A stretch of DNA of 64,000 nucleotides from Sanderia malayensis (GCA_013076295.1 RQOL01000504.1:1-64000), one strand, 5' to 3'. Positions 1-13,069 are shown, counted from the first letter of the stretch. The notes: generated by a model from the sequence alone, not told the origin. A program made the numbers and translations.

Positions 1-1826
1 AATTTGTCACATAGCGATATTCCGTGTTGAGGGTACCGAAATGGTACCCTTCAACATGTTGGGACCTTATACGCAGTAAAGTCGTTTCTTAACAACAGTT
101 GTTTCATTAGAACATTGATACAGTGCTCTGTGGTCGAATTTGTCACATAGCGATATTCCGTGTTGAGGGTACCGAAATGGTACCCTTCAACATGTTGGGA
201 CCTTATACGCAGTAAAGTCGTTTCTTAACAACAGTTGTTTCATTAGAACATTGATACAGTGTCTCTGTGGTCGAATTTGTCACATAGCGATATTCCGTGT
301 TGAGGGTACCGAAATGGTACCCTTCAACATGTTGGGACCTTATACGCAGTAAAGTCGTTTCTTAACAACAGTTGTTTCATTAGAACATTGATACAGTGTC
401 TCTGTGGTCGAATTTGTCACATAGCGATATTCCGTGTTGAGGGTACCGAAATGGTACCCTTCAACATGTTGGGACCTTATACGCAGTAAAGTCGTTTCTT
501 AACAACAGTTGTTTCATTAGAACATTGATACAGTGTCTCTGTGGTCGAATTTGTCACATAGCGATATTCCGTGTTGAGGGTACCGAAATGGTACCCTTCA
601 ACATGTTGGGACCTTATACGCAGTAAAGTCGTTTCTTAACAACAGTTGTTTCATTAGAACATTGATACAGTGTCTCTGTGGTCGAATTTGTCACATAGCG
701 ATGTTCCGTGTTGAGGGTACCGAAATGGTACCCTTCAACATGTTGGGACCTTATACGCAGTAAAGTCGTTTCTTAACAACAGTTGTTTCATTAGAACATT
801 GATACAGTGTCTCTGTGGTCGAATTTGTCACATAGCGATATTCCGTGTTGAGGGTACCGAAATGGTACCCTTCAACATGTTGGGACCTTATACGCAGTAA
901 AGTCGTTTCTTAACAACAGTTGTTTCATTAGAACATTGATACAGTGTCTCTGTGGTCGAATTTGTCACATACGATATTCCGTGTTGAGGGTACCGAAATG
1001 GTACCCTTCAACATGTTGGGACCTTATACGCAGTAAAGTCGTTTCTTAACAACAGTTGTTTCATTAGAACATTGATACAGTGTCTCTGTGGTCGAATTTG
1101 TCACATAGCGATATTCCGTGTTGAGGGTACGAAATGGTACCCTTCAACATGTTGGACCTTATAGCAGTTTTCTTAACAACATTGTTTCATTAGAACATTG
1201 ATACAGTGTCTCTGTTGTCACGATATTTGTCGTACGTGTTGAGGGTACCGAAATGGTACCCTTCAACATGTTGGGGACCTTATAGGCAGTAAAGTCGTTT
1301 CTTAACAACAGTTGTTTCATTAGAACATCGATACAGTGTCTCTGTGGTCGAATTTGTCACATACCGATATTCCGTGTTGAGGGTACCGCGAAATGGTACC
1401 CTTTCAAATGTTGGGACCTTGACCTATACGCAGTAAAGTCGTTTCTTAACAACAGTTGTTTCATTAGAACATTGATACAGTGTCTCTGTGGTCGAATTTG
1501 TCACATAGCGATTCCGTGTTGAGGGTACCGAAATGGTACCCTTCAACATGTTGGGACCTTATACGCAGTAAACTCGTTTCTTAACAACAGTTGTTTCATT
1601 AGAACATTGATACAGTGTCTCTGTGGCCGAATTTGTCACATAGCGATATTCCGTGTTGAGGGTACCGAAATGGTACCCTTCAACATGTTGGGACCTTATA
1701 CGCAGTAAACTCGTTTCTTAACAACAGTTGTTTCATTAGAACATGATACAGTGTCTCTGTGGTCGAATTTGTCACATAGCGATATTCCGTGTTGAGGGTA
1801 CCGAAATGGTACCCTTCAACATGTTG
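1..1826. repeat. 137-bp satellite array, about 13.4 copies
   Basis: Head-to-tail copies begin near 1, 137, 274, 411, 548, 685, 822, 959, 1095, 1219 (degraded), 1351, 1495, 1630 and 1766. Early copies are almost identical; copies after about 1095 carry indels. Each unit holds an imperfect palindrome with core GGGTACC-GAAAT-GGTACCC, extended by TGTTGA on one side and TTCAACA on the other. The array enters the window from the left, so its full length is unknown. The last unit stops just after the palindrome at about 1827, exactly where the KDZ element starts. Confidence 0.97.
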
Positions 1827-2427
1827 ATGTTGATAATTCTCAAAAAGTGTATCGTAGAATTTGTTTTGCCTGTTGTATATGAGAAATTTTGAATAATACA
1901 AACTTACCGAATGTTGTTCTTTTCCTAACTATGACAGCGCCAGACATGTACCTTGGTGTGCTCGGCAAACACTAATTTTCCTTGGTGACTGGTCTGTGGT
2001 TTTATAAAATTATGTATGCTCCAGGGACACGATGCTCTCTACAACTCAACTCATGCTTCACGCGGTAATGCCACACGGGAATAATATCAGTTTGGAATGC
2101 CAACGAAAGCAGATAATCTATTTTTTTTCCTTGCAGGTTACTTGCAGATTAGTTTATTTGCACTGCTCTGGTGGAAACTATTCGCCTTGATAACCAAGAC
2201 AACATAGAATTTTATTCTGGATTAATTCCACCTTGTCTTTGTCAACCTTCTTTGGATGTGAAATGCCATGTTTTTTTTGTCAAGTCTGCACGAACGAATG
2301 TGTTCAATCATTTTGTGCCGTTGCTGGCATGTCGAGGTTAGATTTCACATGGTCTTTAATTGAGAGCGTCAGTCATCTTTACATTTAATGATTCTGCTGA
2401 TTAATGCCACTAACCAAAATATTTTAG

Positions 2428-4674
2428 CTACAAGATTGCAAAAGAAGAGATCGGGGCAAAATGAACACACTCTGGGTGAACCAACAAAAGAGAGATTTTG
2501 TGCTGGTTTGAAGAAACTTGGTTGCATTTGTACAAAGAATTGTGCTCCTTGGGTGCAGTGTACAAGATGCAAACTTTATTATCATGATTGTTGCGCGGGT
2601 TCAAAGCTACAAACAACAGGAAGCATCAAATTTTCTTTGTTGCGCTGACTTAACTGCCAGGACATCATACACGGACCCTAACTTGTTGGGAAAGAGCTAG
2701 TTAAATGGAGGCATGTCAACTTTTTGCGATCTTTGAAGGTTCTAATTCTTTTTAAAAATGCCTCAGCAAAATAAGAGCGAAAATAAATTAATAATAACAA
2801 TACCCTCTTGCTTTCAGGCTTTTCCAATGGCCAATCAAAACCGGTGAACACCAACAAAGAAAGCATGAATGCAATGCCGTGGATATAAACATGTTTGACT
2901 TGTTTTCCATTCATTGTCATGGTATAACATCTGCAGGGATGACCTTTGGTATAAGGTACGGAAGCAAAACATTTAAATAATGATCTATCTTCTTTAATTA
3001 CATGCTATATGTACATTATTTTTCATTACTTTTTATTAATTAATTATTATTAATACGTCGTTCATTGTTGCCTCAAAACAACCATTACTTTCCTGCAGAC
3101 ACATCCAACAAGGATTAACATCTGATCGTGTCTTCATTGCTGATCATCTTCTTTGGCAAAGAATTGCTAAGTGTGAAACACCTGTGCAAATGCTCCAGCA
3201 ACATAGACGAGTGTTCCCACATGAACATACTTTGCAGAAAGACCTTTTGATTTTTGCTTGCAACATCAGGTTATAACTCCTTTCGCTCAACTTCCCTTTT
3301 TAGAGTCTACCTACCTCTAAAGGGGGGATTTAATCCTTGGTAGTATACAACAATAATAATTTCAAATGCAGTCTCTTCAAGAAAGGATATACTGTTATCT
3401 AGACATCAAACACGTGTGTCATTAAAGGAAGTTGTCAACTATCAACAGTAGCTGTTTGAAGTTTGTACTTTGTTTTAATGTCTTTTATACCAATTTTCCA
3501 TCTAGTGAAAAGTGGCACTGGGTTTCAGTCGCAATCTCATTGAAGAACGATGGTTGGTAAGCAACGCACTTATCATTCTCTTAGCGGAAATATACCACAA
3601 AAGCCGATAGCTACCCGTTTGAACTGGGAATTTGGTTGACATAGGTTATGGTTTACGTTTAGTACAAACAAATGGTAAGTAAACTCTTGCATACATTGTG
3701 TGTATGTTCTAACTTTGTAAAGAGAAGGCTCTGCACTTTCTACAGGGTTGCTGTCTTGGATTCACTTGGCTGTCAATCCAGTAATGATGCCATTGCTGAT
3801 AAGTTTGTCAAGTACGTTGCAGCACTTAGGCAAACAGAGCACGACAAACCAGTGCCAAAGCTAAAGATCATAAATTTGATGGTAAGTACCAAAAATTGCA
3901 ATGTATATGGAAAAAAATCTATGGAGCACAATTTGCAAAAGATTGACACAATTGGCAAAAAGAAGCACAATTTCACACCATGATAAAATTTATATATCTA
4001 TGGAAAGACAATGTTACTTCAAGCTATTGACGCCGTCAAGAGTAAAACTCCGGGCGCTCACAATGTATAGCTTCATACAAAATTTGAAATACATGTAATC
4101 TAATTTGGTTATGTCATATTTCAAAGTTGAAGCAATGACATATGACATAACATAGTTCCATTACTAAACAGAATAACTATTGATGCTTCGGCCACCTACA
4201 CGCTTGAATGTAGCCAAGCAATGATGACTACAATCAAGTATAATTATTTGATTGTCGTATCATGATTTGGCATGGCAGGGGCCAAGCATACTCTTAAAAT
4301 TTACTAAACTTGTAACAATCAGCAACCCATTATAATAACAATATTACATACACTTCAGGTTCCAAAGCAACAAAATGGATTAGACTGTGGCCTAATTACA
4401 CTGCACAACATAACATGTCTTGCACGAAACGTAAGTCTTGATAATATTATGATAGCTTGAGAAATTTAAACACTCGTACCTTCAATATCCAACTAGAAAT
4501 ACTATGAATGTAGCATGGTATTCTGATAAAAATGATAATAAAATGATTATGTGAATCCTATTACTCCTGACAGGAATTCAAAGTTACTGAACAAGGGGTA
4601 GAAGTTGATGGTGATTTCAGGGTTGCTGATTCAAAAAGAATTGAATTAATCAGTAAAATATACCAGCTGCAGTA
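2428..4674 (+). CDS. PHD-like/Ulp1 (C48-type) cysteine protease, spliced
   Basis: The gene predicts a SUMO-protease-like enzyme carried by the transposon. Exons with GT/AG borders: 2428 to about 2660 (Cys/His cluster GCICTKNC...CTRCKLYYHDCC...FLCCAD, PHD-like), about 3100-3270, 3506-3557 (KWHWVSVAIS, catalytic His), 3747-3891 (VAVLDSLG, catalytic Asp), 4359-4430 (QQNGLDCG, oxyanion Gln and catalytic Cys), and 4576-4674, ending in TAG. The order His-Asp-Gln-Cys and the HW, DSL and DCG motifs are those of Ulp1/SENP peptidases. The PHD-like exon changes frame near 2600-2630, so that exon is either decayed or misread. A Cys-rich stretch at about 2260-2336 with a GT donor could be an earlier exon. 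It converges tail-to-tail with the KDZ transposase, leaving under 200 bp between stop codons. A role in removing SUMO from host or transposase proteins is inference. Confidence 0.72.
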
Positions 4675-4856
4675 GGAGTCAAGTAAGGTATGAATCATAG
4701 AGTTAAAGTGAATGGATATTTTTGGTAGTTCGAAAGTCTCCCAAGTAGTTTTTCATCTCTACTTGGGAGGCTTTCTATATATGAACATTGCCAAGTAGAA
4801 ATCACAAACGCACTATAAAATATGCAGCTTCACTCACCAGCAACAGCAAACTTTGG

Positions 4857-7800
4857 TTATTCATCTAGATTTTTCCTTTCTCTCGTCTTTTTATTCCGGT
4901 ACCAAATATACAAAGCACAATGATTCATGAAATTCATATGTGTCATGTACGATAGCTGCGGCTTGATCCGTTTCAAACAAGAGTTGGTTTGTTCATTGAT
5001 TTGGCTATTAATTGTTTGCAATGGTGGGTAGCTTGCCATATTATACCCAACACTGCATCCTATAAAACACAAAGATAAAGCAGACTTAAGAAATAAACAA
5101 TAGTATCAATTCAATAGCTGGATACTACAAGTCTATAGATGTTCAGACAAAATTTAAATGAAAGTAGGTTCACGACGCTCACCAACATGATTTTTCCAAT
5201 GCAGCCGATCGACAAGAAACTTTGTATTCGAAAAGAAAGAAGGCTGGCGATTTAGGCAATAGTCATGCAGATTACAGCAGTTGTCGTAGATGCAATACTC
5301 TGGTGCTAAGAAGCAAACAAACTGATTACTATTGTCTTTCGTAAAATATAATAATGTAACTAGAATTTGTTACTCATTTTAATAAAAATAATACTTAATA
5401 ACGAATAACATTGGTATGTAAAGAATTTAGACTTGTTTTGGAATACTACATTGCTGTCATAAACCAAAAAGTCCTACACACGTCAACGAAAAAGAAATAC
5501 ACAACAAACCTTGTTGAAAACGAGTAAACAATACAGTGAACGGAACGTCTGGAGACTCGTTTGATAGCATCACTTCAAACCCATAACAAATTTCTGCAAC
5601 AAGAATATGTCACACGTGATTAAATGGGGTCATAGCTAGATTTGTTATAGCAGTATGACAGTATAACTGTCGATTTTTTCATACTGTACAAGTTTGTCTA
5701 CTACATGTACATAGCTGTGTTTTAAGTATCTTTCAGTCTTGAACTGTAAAGTAACAGCCGTGCAAAAAATTTATTAACATAATTACCATGTTCACAGAAA
5801 AGAGTGAAAATTCCTGGAAGAAGAACTGGGTGCCCTTTGCTCAGTTTGTTGCACACAGCTCCATCATCTTTTTTCTTCTTTTCAACTTCGTAGCTACCTC
5901 TCTCTCTCAACAGTGGCAGTGCTGGCCAATAACCATACGGATTTTGTACAGTATTGATAGAGGAGGGCAGAGCAGAAGGAGTTTTGAATGGTGCCACAGA
6001 CAACAACAAAAGCTTTTTCAATACCGGAGAAAGTTCAAGTGGGGGTTTCCATTCCGGAAAAGAAACAATCAAATCGTAAAGCAGTGGAAAACCATTTTTA
6101 ACTACCAGCATATCACTTTCATCCTGCACCTGACACTTGGCGATATTTTCAGCAACCCTATCAACAACCAAGCGAAGACTTATGTCACTGTGAAGCAAAC
6201 CACAAACAGGAGTTGCTGAAGACACACCAGAAAATAGCGGTCTCCAAATACGAGGGCAAACAAAAACGGAAGGATCAATCTGTGTATAATCTTCTTGAAG
6301 TATAACAGATTCATGGACTGTTATGAAAAGACGATATAACTCATCGTGATGGCACCTAAGAAGCACACGAAGCTCATCAAAACTTGCATAGTCAAGAGGA
6401 CTAGTTCTCCCTTTCCTGTTTCTGCCCAGTGTGTACCGTTCGAGCAATTCTCTACAACGTTTATCGGGAACATAAATTCTCTCCCTGAAAATGCTAATGA
6501 TTAGAGAAATATATTAGCTGTGGTATCGCAAGCTTTCATTCAACATAACGTATTTATATTTTTCAAAAAAGGCAAACCTGACTCTTGGAATAATTTCCTG
6601 ATTTATGGTCTTGTTTCTCGCCAGAAAACAGTTCCATGCCATCACCATCTCCTTGCGAAACGATAAAGACGTTGCATCCATAATACACATTCGTGGGTGA
6701 TCTTGACAAATATTACAGCTGAATCCATTTTGGAAATTTATATCCAGCAATCCCAAGAAAGCATACCAGGTATCTTTAAATTTGTTATAACTGAACTGAC
6801 TGATGTTGAAACCCATCTCGGTCATATCAGTACAGTAAACAGTATAATATGTGAACATTGGCATTCTAAAAAAGAAATGGTATTTAAAAGCATACTGTTT
6901 CATAGCACCAAGTGCCACTTAGTAATGAAAGAGCATTTGGCATACCCATGCTGGTCCAGAAAGTATATTCATTAAATAACATCTGGGGTAGGTGTGATAT
7001 AGAAAGTAACAAACTTTATTGAGTTGATTCTGTAACTCTGCAATTTCTCAACAAGCTGGGTACCAATTAAGCAAAAAAGACTTTACCGATACTTAATTAG
7101 CTCCATGAGGATTGAGAAAGATAGGTTACCTCCCATGAAGAAAATGATGCATGAAATTTCTAAGCAGCGTATGGCTAACAATAAAATTTCCCATATTGAT
7201 GAATCCATCATCAGATCCATCATAATCAATTGATTTGTTGCAATTTCTGCAATTATTTTCAAACACTGAAAAAAAAGAAAATACCTCTGAGTATGGTTGG
7301 TTAATTCTAGCCAATCAGAATATACTTAGTACTACATGACATAGCCCAAATGATAGTAGAAATCCACCAAATATCACATTGCATTTTTCACCCTGTGCTT
7401 CAAATACTCCAAGCTGCATGTATAATTTTACAGGAACAGGATCTTTCATGCTTGATTCCATCACAATTTTACAAGTGTTGCAAGCTCTAATTCCATCCCT
7501 CAATACAAAACCATGGCCTTTTGCAATTAATTTCAATTCAAGGTTTCCACATTGAGCTCCATGAAAAGGAATTTTCAATGATGAGAGACACTTGAATTGT
7601 GCTAAGCTTTCTGGCGTAGAAATTTCATTTAAAATACTATGAGCTATAACTGGCAGAGCTTCACAATTCTTGTGTTGAACAAGAACTTCAAGATGCGAAC
7701 AGCTTGTCGGTGTTGTGCAACTTCGGCATACAGGTCCTGACCTGGACCTTGTAACAATCCCATGCGTATCTTTGCATGAATCCCAAACAACTATAAAATT

Positions 7801-9457
7801 CTGGTTTCTTGGAATGGGATACACTGGACAATGGATTTCAGTTTCAACTGTAAAAATATTGACAATTTAATGCAAAAATAGATTACTAATAGGCTTGACA
7901 TATTGGTCACAGCAATTGATGATGTTCTTAACACAACATTTCAAACCTTGCATTACCTTCAGCATCAATGTATGAAGATGGATACAGGTCATTGACAGTG
8001 TCAAATTCTGTAAGAACTTCAACAGCTGCCAAGCAATGATGGCATGGATTTTGCAGTTTTTGAAAACCTAAGGGCAGAAAACAATTGGTGTTTACATTAC
8101 AAACAATTGCTCGAAAATCCAAAATTGCATAATGTGAACATCAAGTTGTGAGTTATAGCAGATCTACTTCAATTCTACTTCAATGGCTATAGTTGATATT
8201 TGATATTTTCTATTACATGCTAAAAATTGTACTGCATGAAAAAGTACTTTGCATGTATGACATTTTGGGATCCATCTTATATGTTGGCAGTTCTATGTAT
8301 CCAGCTATAGATGTGTTGGGGACATCTAAACTAAGAATATTAAATGGACACCTTTGATCATAATTTAGCAACCTATTATTACTGCAGTACTCATACTGTG
8401 CTGGGGAAGAAAACTGGAAAATGAAACCCAATTCTTAACCACAGAGTTATACCATTAACTATCCTTCGGTATGTTTAATGGGTATTCACCTTCATAAGAT
8501 AGGTGTATTTCAGTGCTCATTCTCAAAAGGTCAGCAGAGTGTTTGCATTTGCTACATCCATATACCCATTTCCATGTGTTACCACCAAACCGGATTGCCT
8601 TTCTTGTAACAACTACAAACTTTCTTTCCTATTAAAGTAAAAAAGTAGCAATCACTCTGATTTATACAATGAACATGTATATATAGATAAAAATGTATCA
8701 TGCCAATGGCATTAAATCAAGTGTAAGAAGTAGGGAGACACAAAACATACATTCAAAGTGTGCTTATCTGTGTCAATATCCAAAATACAAAAAGCAGTAT
8801 AGTTTGGATTAACAGGACATATTCCCTCAAATGACTTCAGCTCATAGACATATGATGCCACTAAACTGATGCTTCTTTTTGCTGCAACCTATACAGTAAG
8901 GGAGATGAATCTATAGAAGCTGGCTAAAGAATTCATAACATACATCAGGTATTAAGTTCCTTCATTTTCAGCTATTAATATGAATTTAATACGACTATAT
9001 ATATTCATATACTAACCTCTCCAGCTCCTAAATCCAGATCTATGTTGCTATTGCTAATTGTTGTTCCTACCACTTCATCTTGTACCTCCTCTATGTCTTC
9101 TACCTCACTTTCAATACTTACCAAATCCTGCATTGCATCATCTTCGTCCTCATTTTCTTCTGTATCCTCCTTCTTGTCCTTATTTGCCAACTTAATCTTA
9201 TCGTCAATTAAATTCGACGACGGAGACTGATCGTCATCCATATATTCTGTGTGTCTGTCTGGCTTCGATTTTCTCAACCGTTGTCTGCTATTAAGCATGT
9301 CAGCAGCAGCTGTTTTAAAACCCTTTTCATCACAGCAAGTTTGGAGACTTGTTCGTCTCTCTATATACCGGTCTGTAGACTTTCTCTCTCTCCTGCGCTT
9401 ACTTTCTATTTTAACAAACGCATGCTTCACAGTGCTACTAAAATCATTGTCAGCCAT
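4857..9457 (-). CDS. KDZ-family transposase, multi-exon, apparently intact
   Basis: Approximate exons, 5' to 3' on -: 9457-9017 (basic, then acidic), 8888-8751, 8628-8490, 8400-8247, 8067-7957, 7849-7320, 7266-7130, 6918-6590, 6484-5791, 5597-5515, 5308-5183, 5063-4857. Most have visible GT/AG borders. Landmarks in order: Cys/His clusters of SWIM/CxC type (CRSCTTPTSCSH), YDGSDDGF, WYAFLGLLDI, NGFSCNICQDHP, IMDATS, LLPGIFTLFCEHG, ICYGFEVM, NESPDVPF, YCIYDNCCNLH, FLVDRLHWKNH, GCSVGYN, NSQINEQTN, QLSYM. This is the usual KDZ order. The acidic residues of IMDATS, YDNCC and NEQTN are candidates for the DDE triad (inference). The start is the first ATG; the upstream TTG is not used. No nonsense codon was seen in these exons. 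Some internal splice sites, especially around 8247, are estimates. Confidence 0.82.
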
Positions 9458-9678
9458 CTTCCTTCGACTCAAAACAAGGAAGATTGTTGTTGTTGGTGTT
9501 CTGTCTCAAAAAGTCAACACGTGTTGAGGAACCAAAGTGGTACCTAGATATACATGCATGGAAGCATATCAAATGAGGAAGTTGTGTTGATTGTGCAAAG
9601 ACAGCTGGGACATTTTTTGCAGTTAGCTATTACACAAGTGAAGTAGTTTGTGTTTAGAAATTAAAATATCACAGGGAC

Positions 9679-10681
9679 ATGGCAGAAGGAACCTCAAGGG
9701 AATCAAATAATGGTCTGGAGTCATTGTAAGCATATCGCATTTAGCTATTTGTTTTATGTAGTATATTTTGGCTATTATTATATAATTTGATGAAATTCAA
9801 TTGTAGTTGTAACTTTTTAGTCACTATATAATTGCTGACGAGCGAAGCGAGTCAGCGATATATTCTTGGTGTTTATCGAGATTTGATAGGAATTTGAGAT
9901 GCTTTACGTGAACATTTTTGTGGCTTATATGAAGTAGCGGTCTGTGGAAAATTTGCCTACTGCACTGGAGTGCAAATTGTCTGGCCTAAATTTTCTTCAT
10001 GGATTTTCACATGGCAGCAGGACACATGGCGATGGCGTGAGTCCAAACCCAGAAAGCAAACATTCACATACTGTGATTAATAGTTGTCCGCCAAGTGTGG
10101 TGGAGCCCCCAGAGGCAATTGTTAAGAATGATTCAACGAATAATATTGAAGTAATCGAAGATGTAAACACATCTTTTTCATGTGACAATCAATTTCATGA
10201 AACTGAACCCACAAATTCTGCTGCTGGGACATCCACTGTTGTGGGCCAATACGGCCTATACCAAATTCATTTCTGTGAAATTTTTCAGGGTAATATTTTT
10301 ACATTTGGCATTGATTCTCATGAAACTGCACCTTTCCATAGCCTTCCTTTCAGAATGATCAATGCTTTCACAAACACAAATTCTGTTTTACTGATATTAG
10401 ATGGCTACATGTTAAATGTCATAAAAAGAAATTTGAATTATTATGTATTTGATTCACATGGTAGAAATATCTTTGGGTTTCCTACTGAAAATGGATTTGC
10501 TGTTTTTATGAAAGCTGAAAATATTACTGACTTGATACAATATATTATAGAATTGTCTTTGGCTTTGAATGTTTCTTATTTTGAAATTGTGCCTGTTTGT
10601 TTTGTGTTTTGCCATCAAACCCAAATTTTTGGTGCAACAGCGCAAACAACATCAAACACAAATTGTCTCACGATTAAATGA
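9679..10681 (+). CDS. Helitron-associated protease-like ORF with FDSH motif
   Basis: The main open stretch, 9944-10681, encodes about 245 residues with no interruption. Its C-terminal half reads VLLILDGYMLNVI, then YYVFDSHGRNIFG and GFAVFM. This spacing resembles OTU-like or C76-like cysteine protease domains that accompany animal Helitrons, where the FDSH segment supplies the Asp-His pair. The usual GQQC-type nucleophile segment is not obvious; the matching place reads FGIDSHETAPFHSL, so catalytic activity is doubtful. A short upstream exon starting ATG at 9679 with a GTAAG donor at 9726 may be the first exon, but I could not make the phase join cleanly to the main ORF. Family assignment is from remembered motif shape. 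Confidence 0.5.
9830..9866. repeat. Small palindrome in the putative intron
   Basis: GCTGAC, an 11-base GAGCGAAGCGA loop and GTCAGC form a short hairpin. The gcgaagcga-type loop recurs in several repeats here (near 27.06 kb, 41.6 kb, 63.7 kb), so this is probably a remnant of a common short repeat and not a regulatory site. Confidence 0.55.
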
Positions 10682-13069
10682 AAGCACAGAAGCAAAAAAT
10701 AAGAGATTAAAAAGGGCATCAGATTATAAGAAAAGAAAGTCTGGTAGTTCTAAAAATTTTGTACCTGACAAAATGTTGAAGGTAAATAATGCAATACAAA
10801 AACATGATTATTTGACAAAATTTGATAACGCTTATGGCCAGATACATCAACAAACGTGGGCCATCCAAAATATCAATAAATTCCATAAAAGTAATGAATC
10901 TCTCATGAATCATTGCCCAGTTTGTTTTGAAGCTTAGCCTGTTAAGTCATCAAATTGCACATTTAATAAGATATGCATCAGATGCTCTCGAGACAAAAAG
11001 GATATTAAGAAATTTTCTTCTTTAAATTTCATGATACCATCACCAATTCCAAAACAGTTGCAAGATTTATCATCAGTTGAAGAAATGCTAATAGCTAGGG
11101 CATTGCCTATTATGCGAGTTTATATCAAGCCAGGTGGACAAAGGGGATATGCAGGCCATTGTATAAATCTATGACAAAATGTTGTTAAGTTAGCAGAGGT
11201 ATTGCCAAGATATCCAAAAGACATTATGGTAATAATTGTGCACGTTCATGGCAAAAATGATACATTCAAAGATGTGTCTGTCAGAAGAGAAAAGGTCTCA
11301 ACTGCCCTTCAATGGCTTATTGAAAATAATCCTTTATATAAAAATATCAAAGTTGACATGGCAGCTGTTCAGAATCTTCCTGAAAATGGTGTGCCTGAAG
11401 ACATAAAAAAAATGAATTTGAATGAAAATATTGATCCCCTGCTATTACAGCCACAGGATGATACTGTTTATGATGAAGATGAATCAACAGTAATAAACTC
11501 CTTTTTACCAGTAAATGAAGTTCAACAAAAAGAACATGTACTGTTGGCTAATGAACTTCTTGGAACTGATGTTATGCAGTGGCCATTGTCAAGTGATGCC
11601 CCTTTAAATGAATATGAAACACCATTTTTGGCAACCATGGCTTTTCCCACATTATTTCCAGGTGGAAAATGTGATCCAACAAATGAAGAAGTCATCAGAG
11701 ATACTTCTTTCTCAGAGAAAATAAAACATCTTATGAAATTTGCTGAAAAAAAGATGGAAAGATGTATTATCGATTTGCCACTCATCCCAGATTTCCATAT
11801 TGGTGCTTGAACATGATTCAAAGACAAAGGGTCCTCCAACAAACTGGTATTTTTCTTAAACAGCATCCAGGTGAAGCACATCTTACATTTGAGGAGCTAC
11901 AGGAAATGGTTAATACAACTAGTGCAAGTGAATTAATGTCCAAATTATCACGATATGTTGGCAACATTACAGGAACCAATGCTTATTGGCACAAAAGAAA
12001 AGAGGATCTTAAATCTATTATAATTGCAAAAGGTGCTCCAACAATTTTTTTTACTTTTCTTCAGCCGATATGCATTGGCCTGAGTTACATTCACTTATGG
12101 CAGTTGCGAATCAATCATTAACATCCACACAGCGAAGAGAAAATGTCATAAACAACCCCCATATTGTAGATTGGTTTTTTACTCAAAGAATCGAGAACTT
12201 TGTAAAACATTGGTTATATAATACACTTAGTGCAACATGGCATTGGTACAGATTTGAATACCAGCATAGAGGGAGTATTCACTGTCATGGTACAGCAAAG
12301 CTAAATAAGACCCTGGGCTTTGCAATCTTGCAGTTATTGCATTAAATGGTTTTCTTGCAGAAAAAGAAAAAGAAAAGGATGCATCCCTGGAACAAGGTTC
12401 TTATGCTGGAGAACTTGACGAAATTATTCGCAAAGGTAGTGAAGCATCTGTCACTATTTGCAATTATGTTGATTGATTATTAACCACTGTTAATCCATTG
12501 TGTGAAGATGAATTATTTGTTAAGCCTACCATTCATCCTTGCCAGAAATACCATAAAGATGTTGCACAAAATGACAAAGACAGTGACTATTGTGATCTTG
12601 TTAATGTTGTTCAAAGACATACTAATTGTAGCCCAAGTTACTGTTTGAGAAAGAAAGGCACATCAGAACTAAAATGCAAGTTTAATTTTCCTTTCCAACA
12701 TTGCAATGCTACAAAACTGGAGTTTGAACAGGTTCATTTGAAGAATGGAGGCTCTACATACAAAGCAAAGATTTGCACCAGACGCAATGACTCTAGGCTG
12801 AACAACAATCAATGCTGTCAACTACAGGGATGGAGAGCTAACTGTGATATACAAGTAATCATAGACCATTATGCCTGTGTTGAGTATGTTGCAAAATATG
12901 CCTGTAAGGGTGAGCCAAGGTCTCCATTGTTGCAATCATTGTTTAGTGCTGTAATTGCAAAATATAACAATCATACTGATGCTTCTAAAATAATTAAGAA
13001 ATTGGCTATGAAAACTATGGGAGAACGGGATTATGCAGCACAAGAAACAATGCATCATTTGTTGTCATT
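10569..13069 (+). pseudogene. Helitron 1 Rep (HUH endonuclease) half, decayed
   Basis: The Rep part would nick and join single-stranded DNA. Visible parts: CPVCFEA at 10.9 kb, then a Cys-rich DUF6570-like block with [26 protein letters not shown] and GGQRGYAGH. Next come the Helitron N domain (PFLATMAFPTLFPGG at about 11.64 kb; [30 protein letters not shown]) and the HUH segment [17 protein letters not shown] at about 12.26-12.3 kb. After that follow RHTNCSPSYCLRKKG, RNDSRLNNN, WRANCDIQVI and the Tyr/Lys motif CVEYVAKYACKGE near 12.87 kb. Interruptions: TAG after CFEA, TGA near 11172, frameshifts near 11.8, 12.07 and 12.33 kb, and TGA at a conserved Trp near 12474. Reading continues into 17503 once the inserted element is removed. 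Confidence 0.9.

Larger units (their letters stand above)
1797..9544. mobile_element. KDZ (Zisupton-like) DNA transposon
   Basis: Two convergent spliced genes, a Ulp1-type protease (+) and a KDZ transposase (-), lie between two related ends. Read inward, the left end (1797-1827) and the right end (9544-9514) both begin GGTACC, continue with a GGT-CC block and TCAACA, and end TGTTGA. This is an imperfect inverted repeat of about 31 bp. The left end is also the palindrome repeated in the neighbouring satellite, so the left boundary could lie further out. I see no clean target-site duplication. Family placement rests on the transposase motifs; the boundaries are inferred. Confidence 0.65.

Noticed and set aside
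1..1826. CRISPR-like array
   Set aside because: Whole 137-bp units repeat with no variable spacers, in DNA with spliced genes. It is a satellite.
9042..9547. Plus-strand Ser/Leu-rich frames opposite KDZ exon 1
   Set aside because: Antisense shadow of the acidic/basic first exon of the KDZ transposase.
9830..9866. Helitron 3' hairpin
   Set aside because: A hairpin is present but no CTRR follows at the expected distance on either strand, and it lies at the gene's 5' side.
9944..10681. A herpesvirus-derived gene, because of the protease-like FDSH motif
   Set aside because: Directly followed on the same strand by Helitron Rep, and similar domains accompany animal Helitrons. No other viral gene is present.
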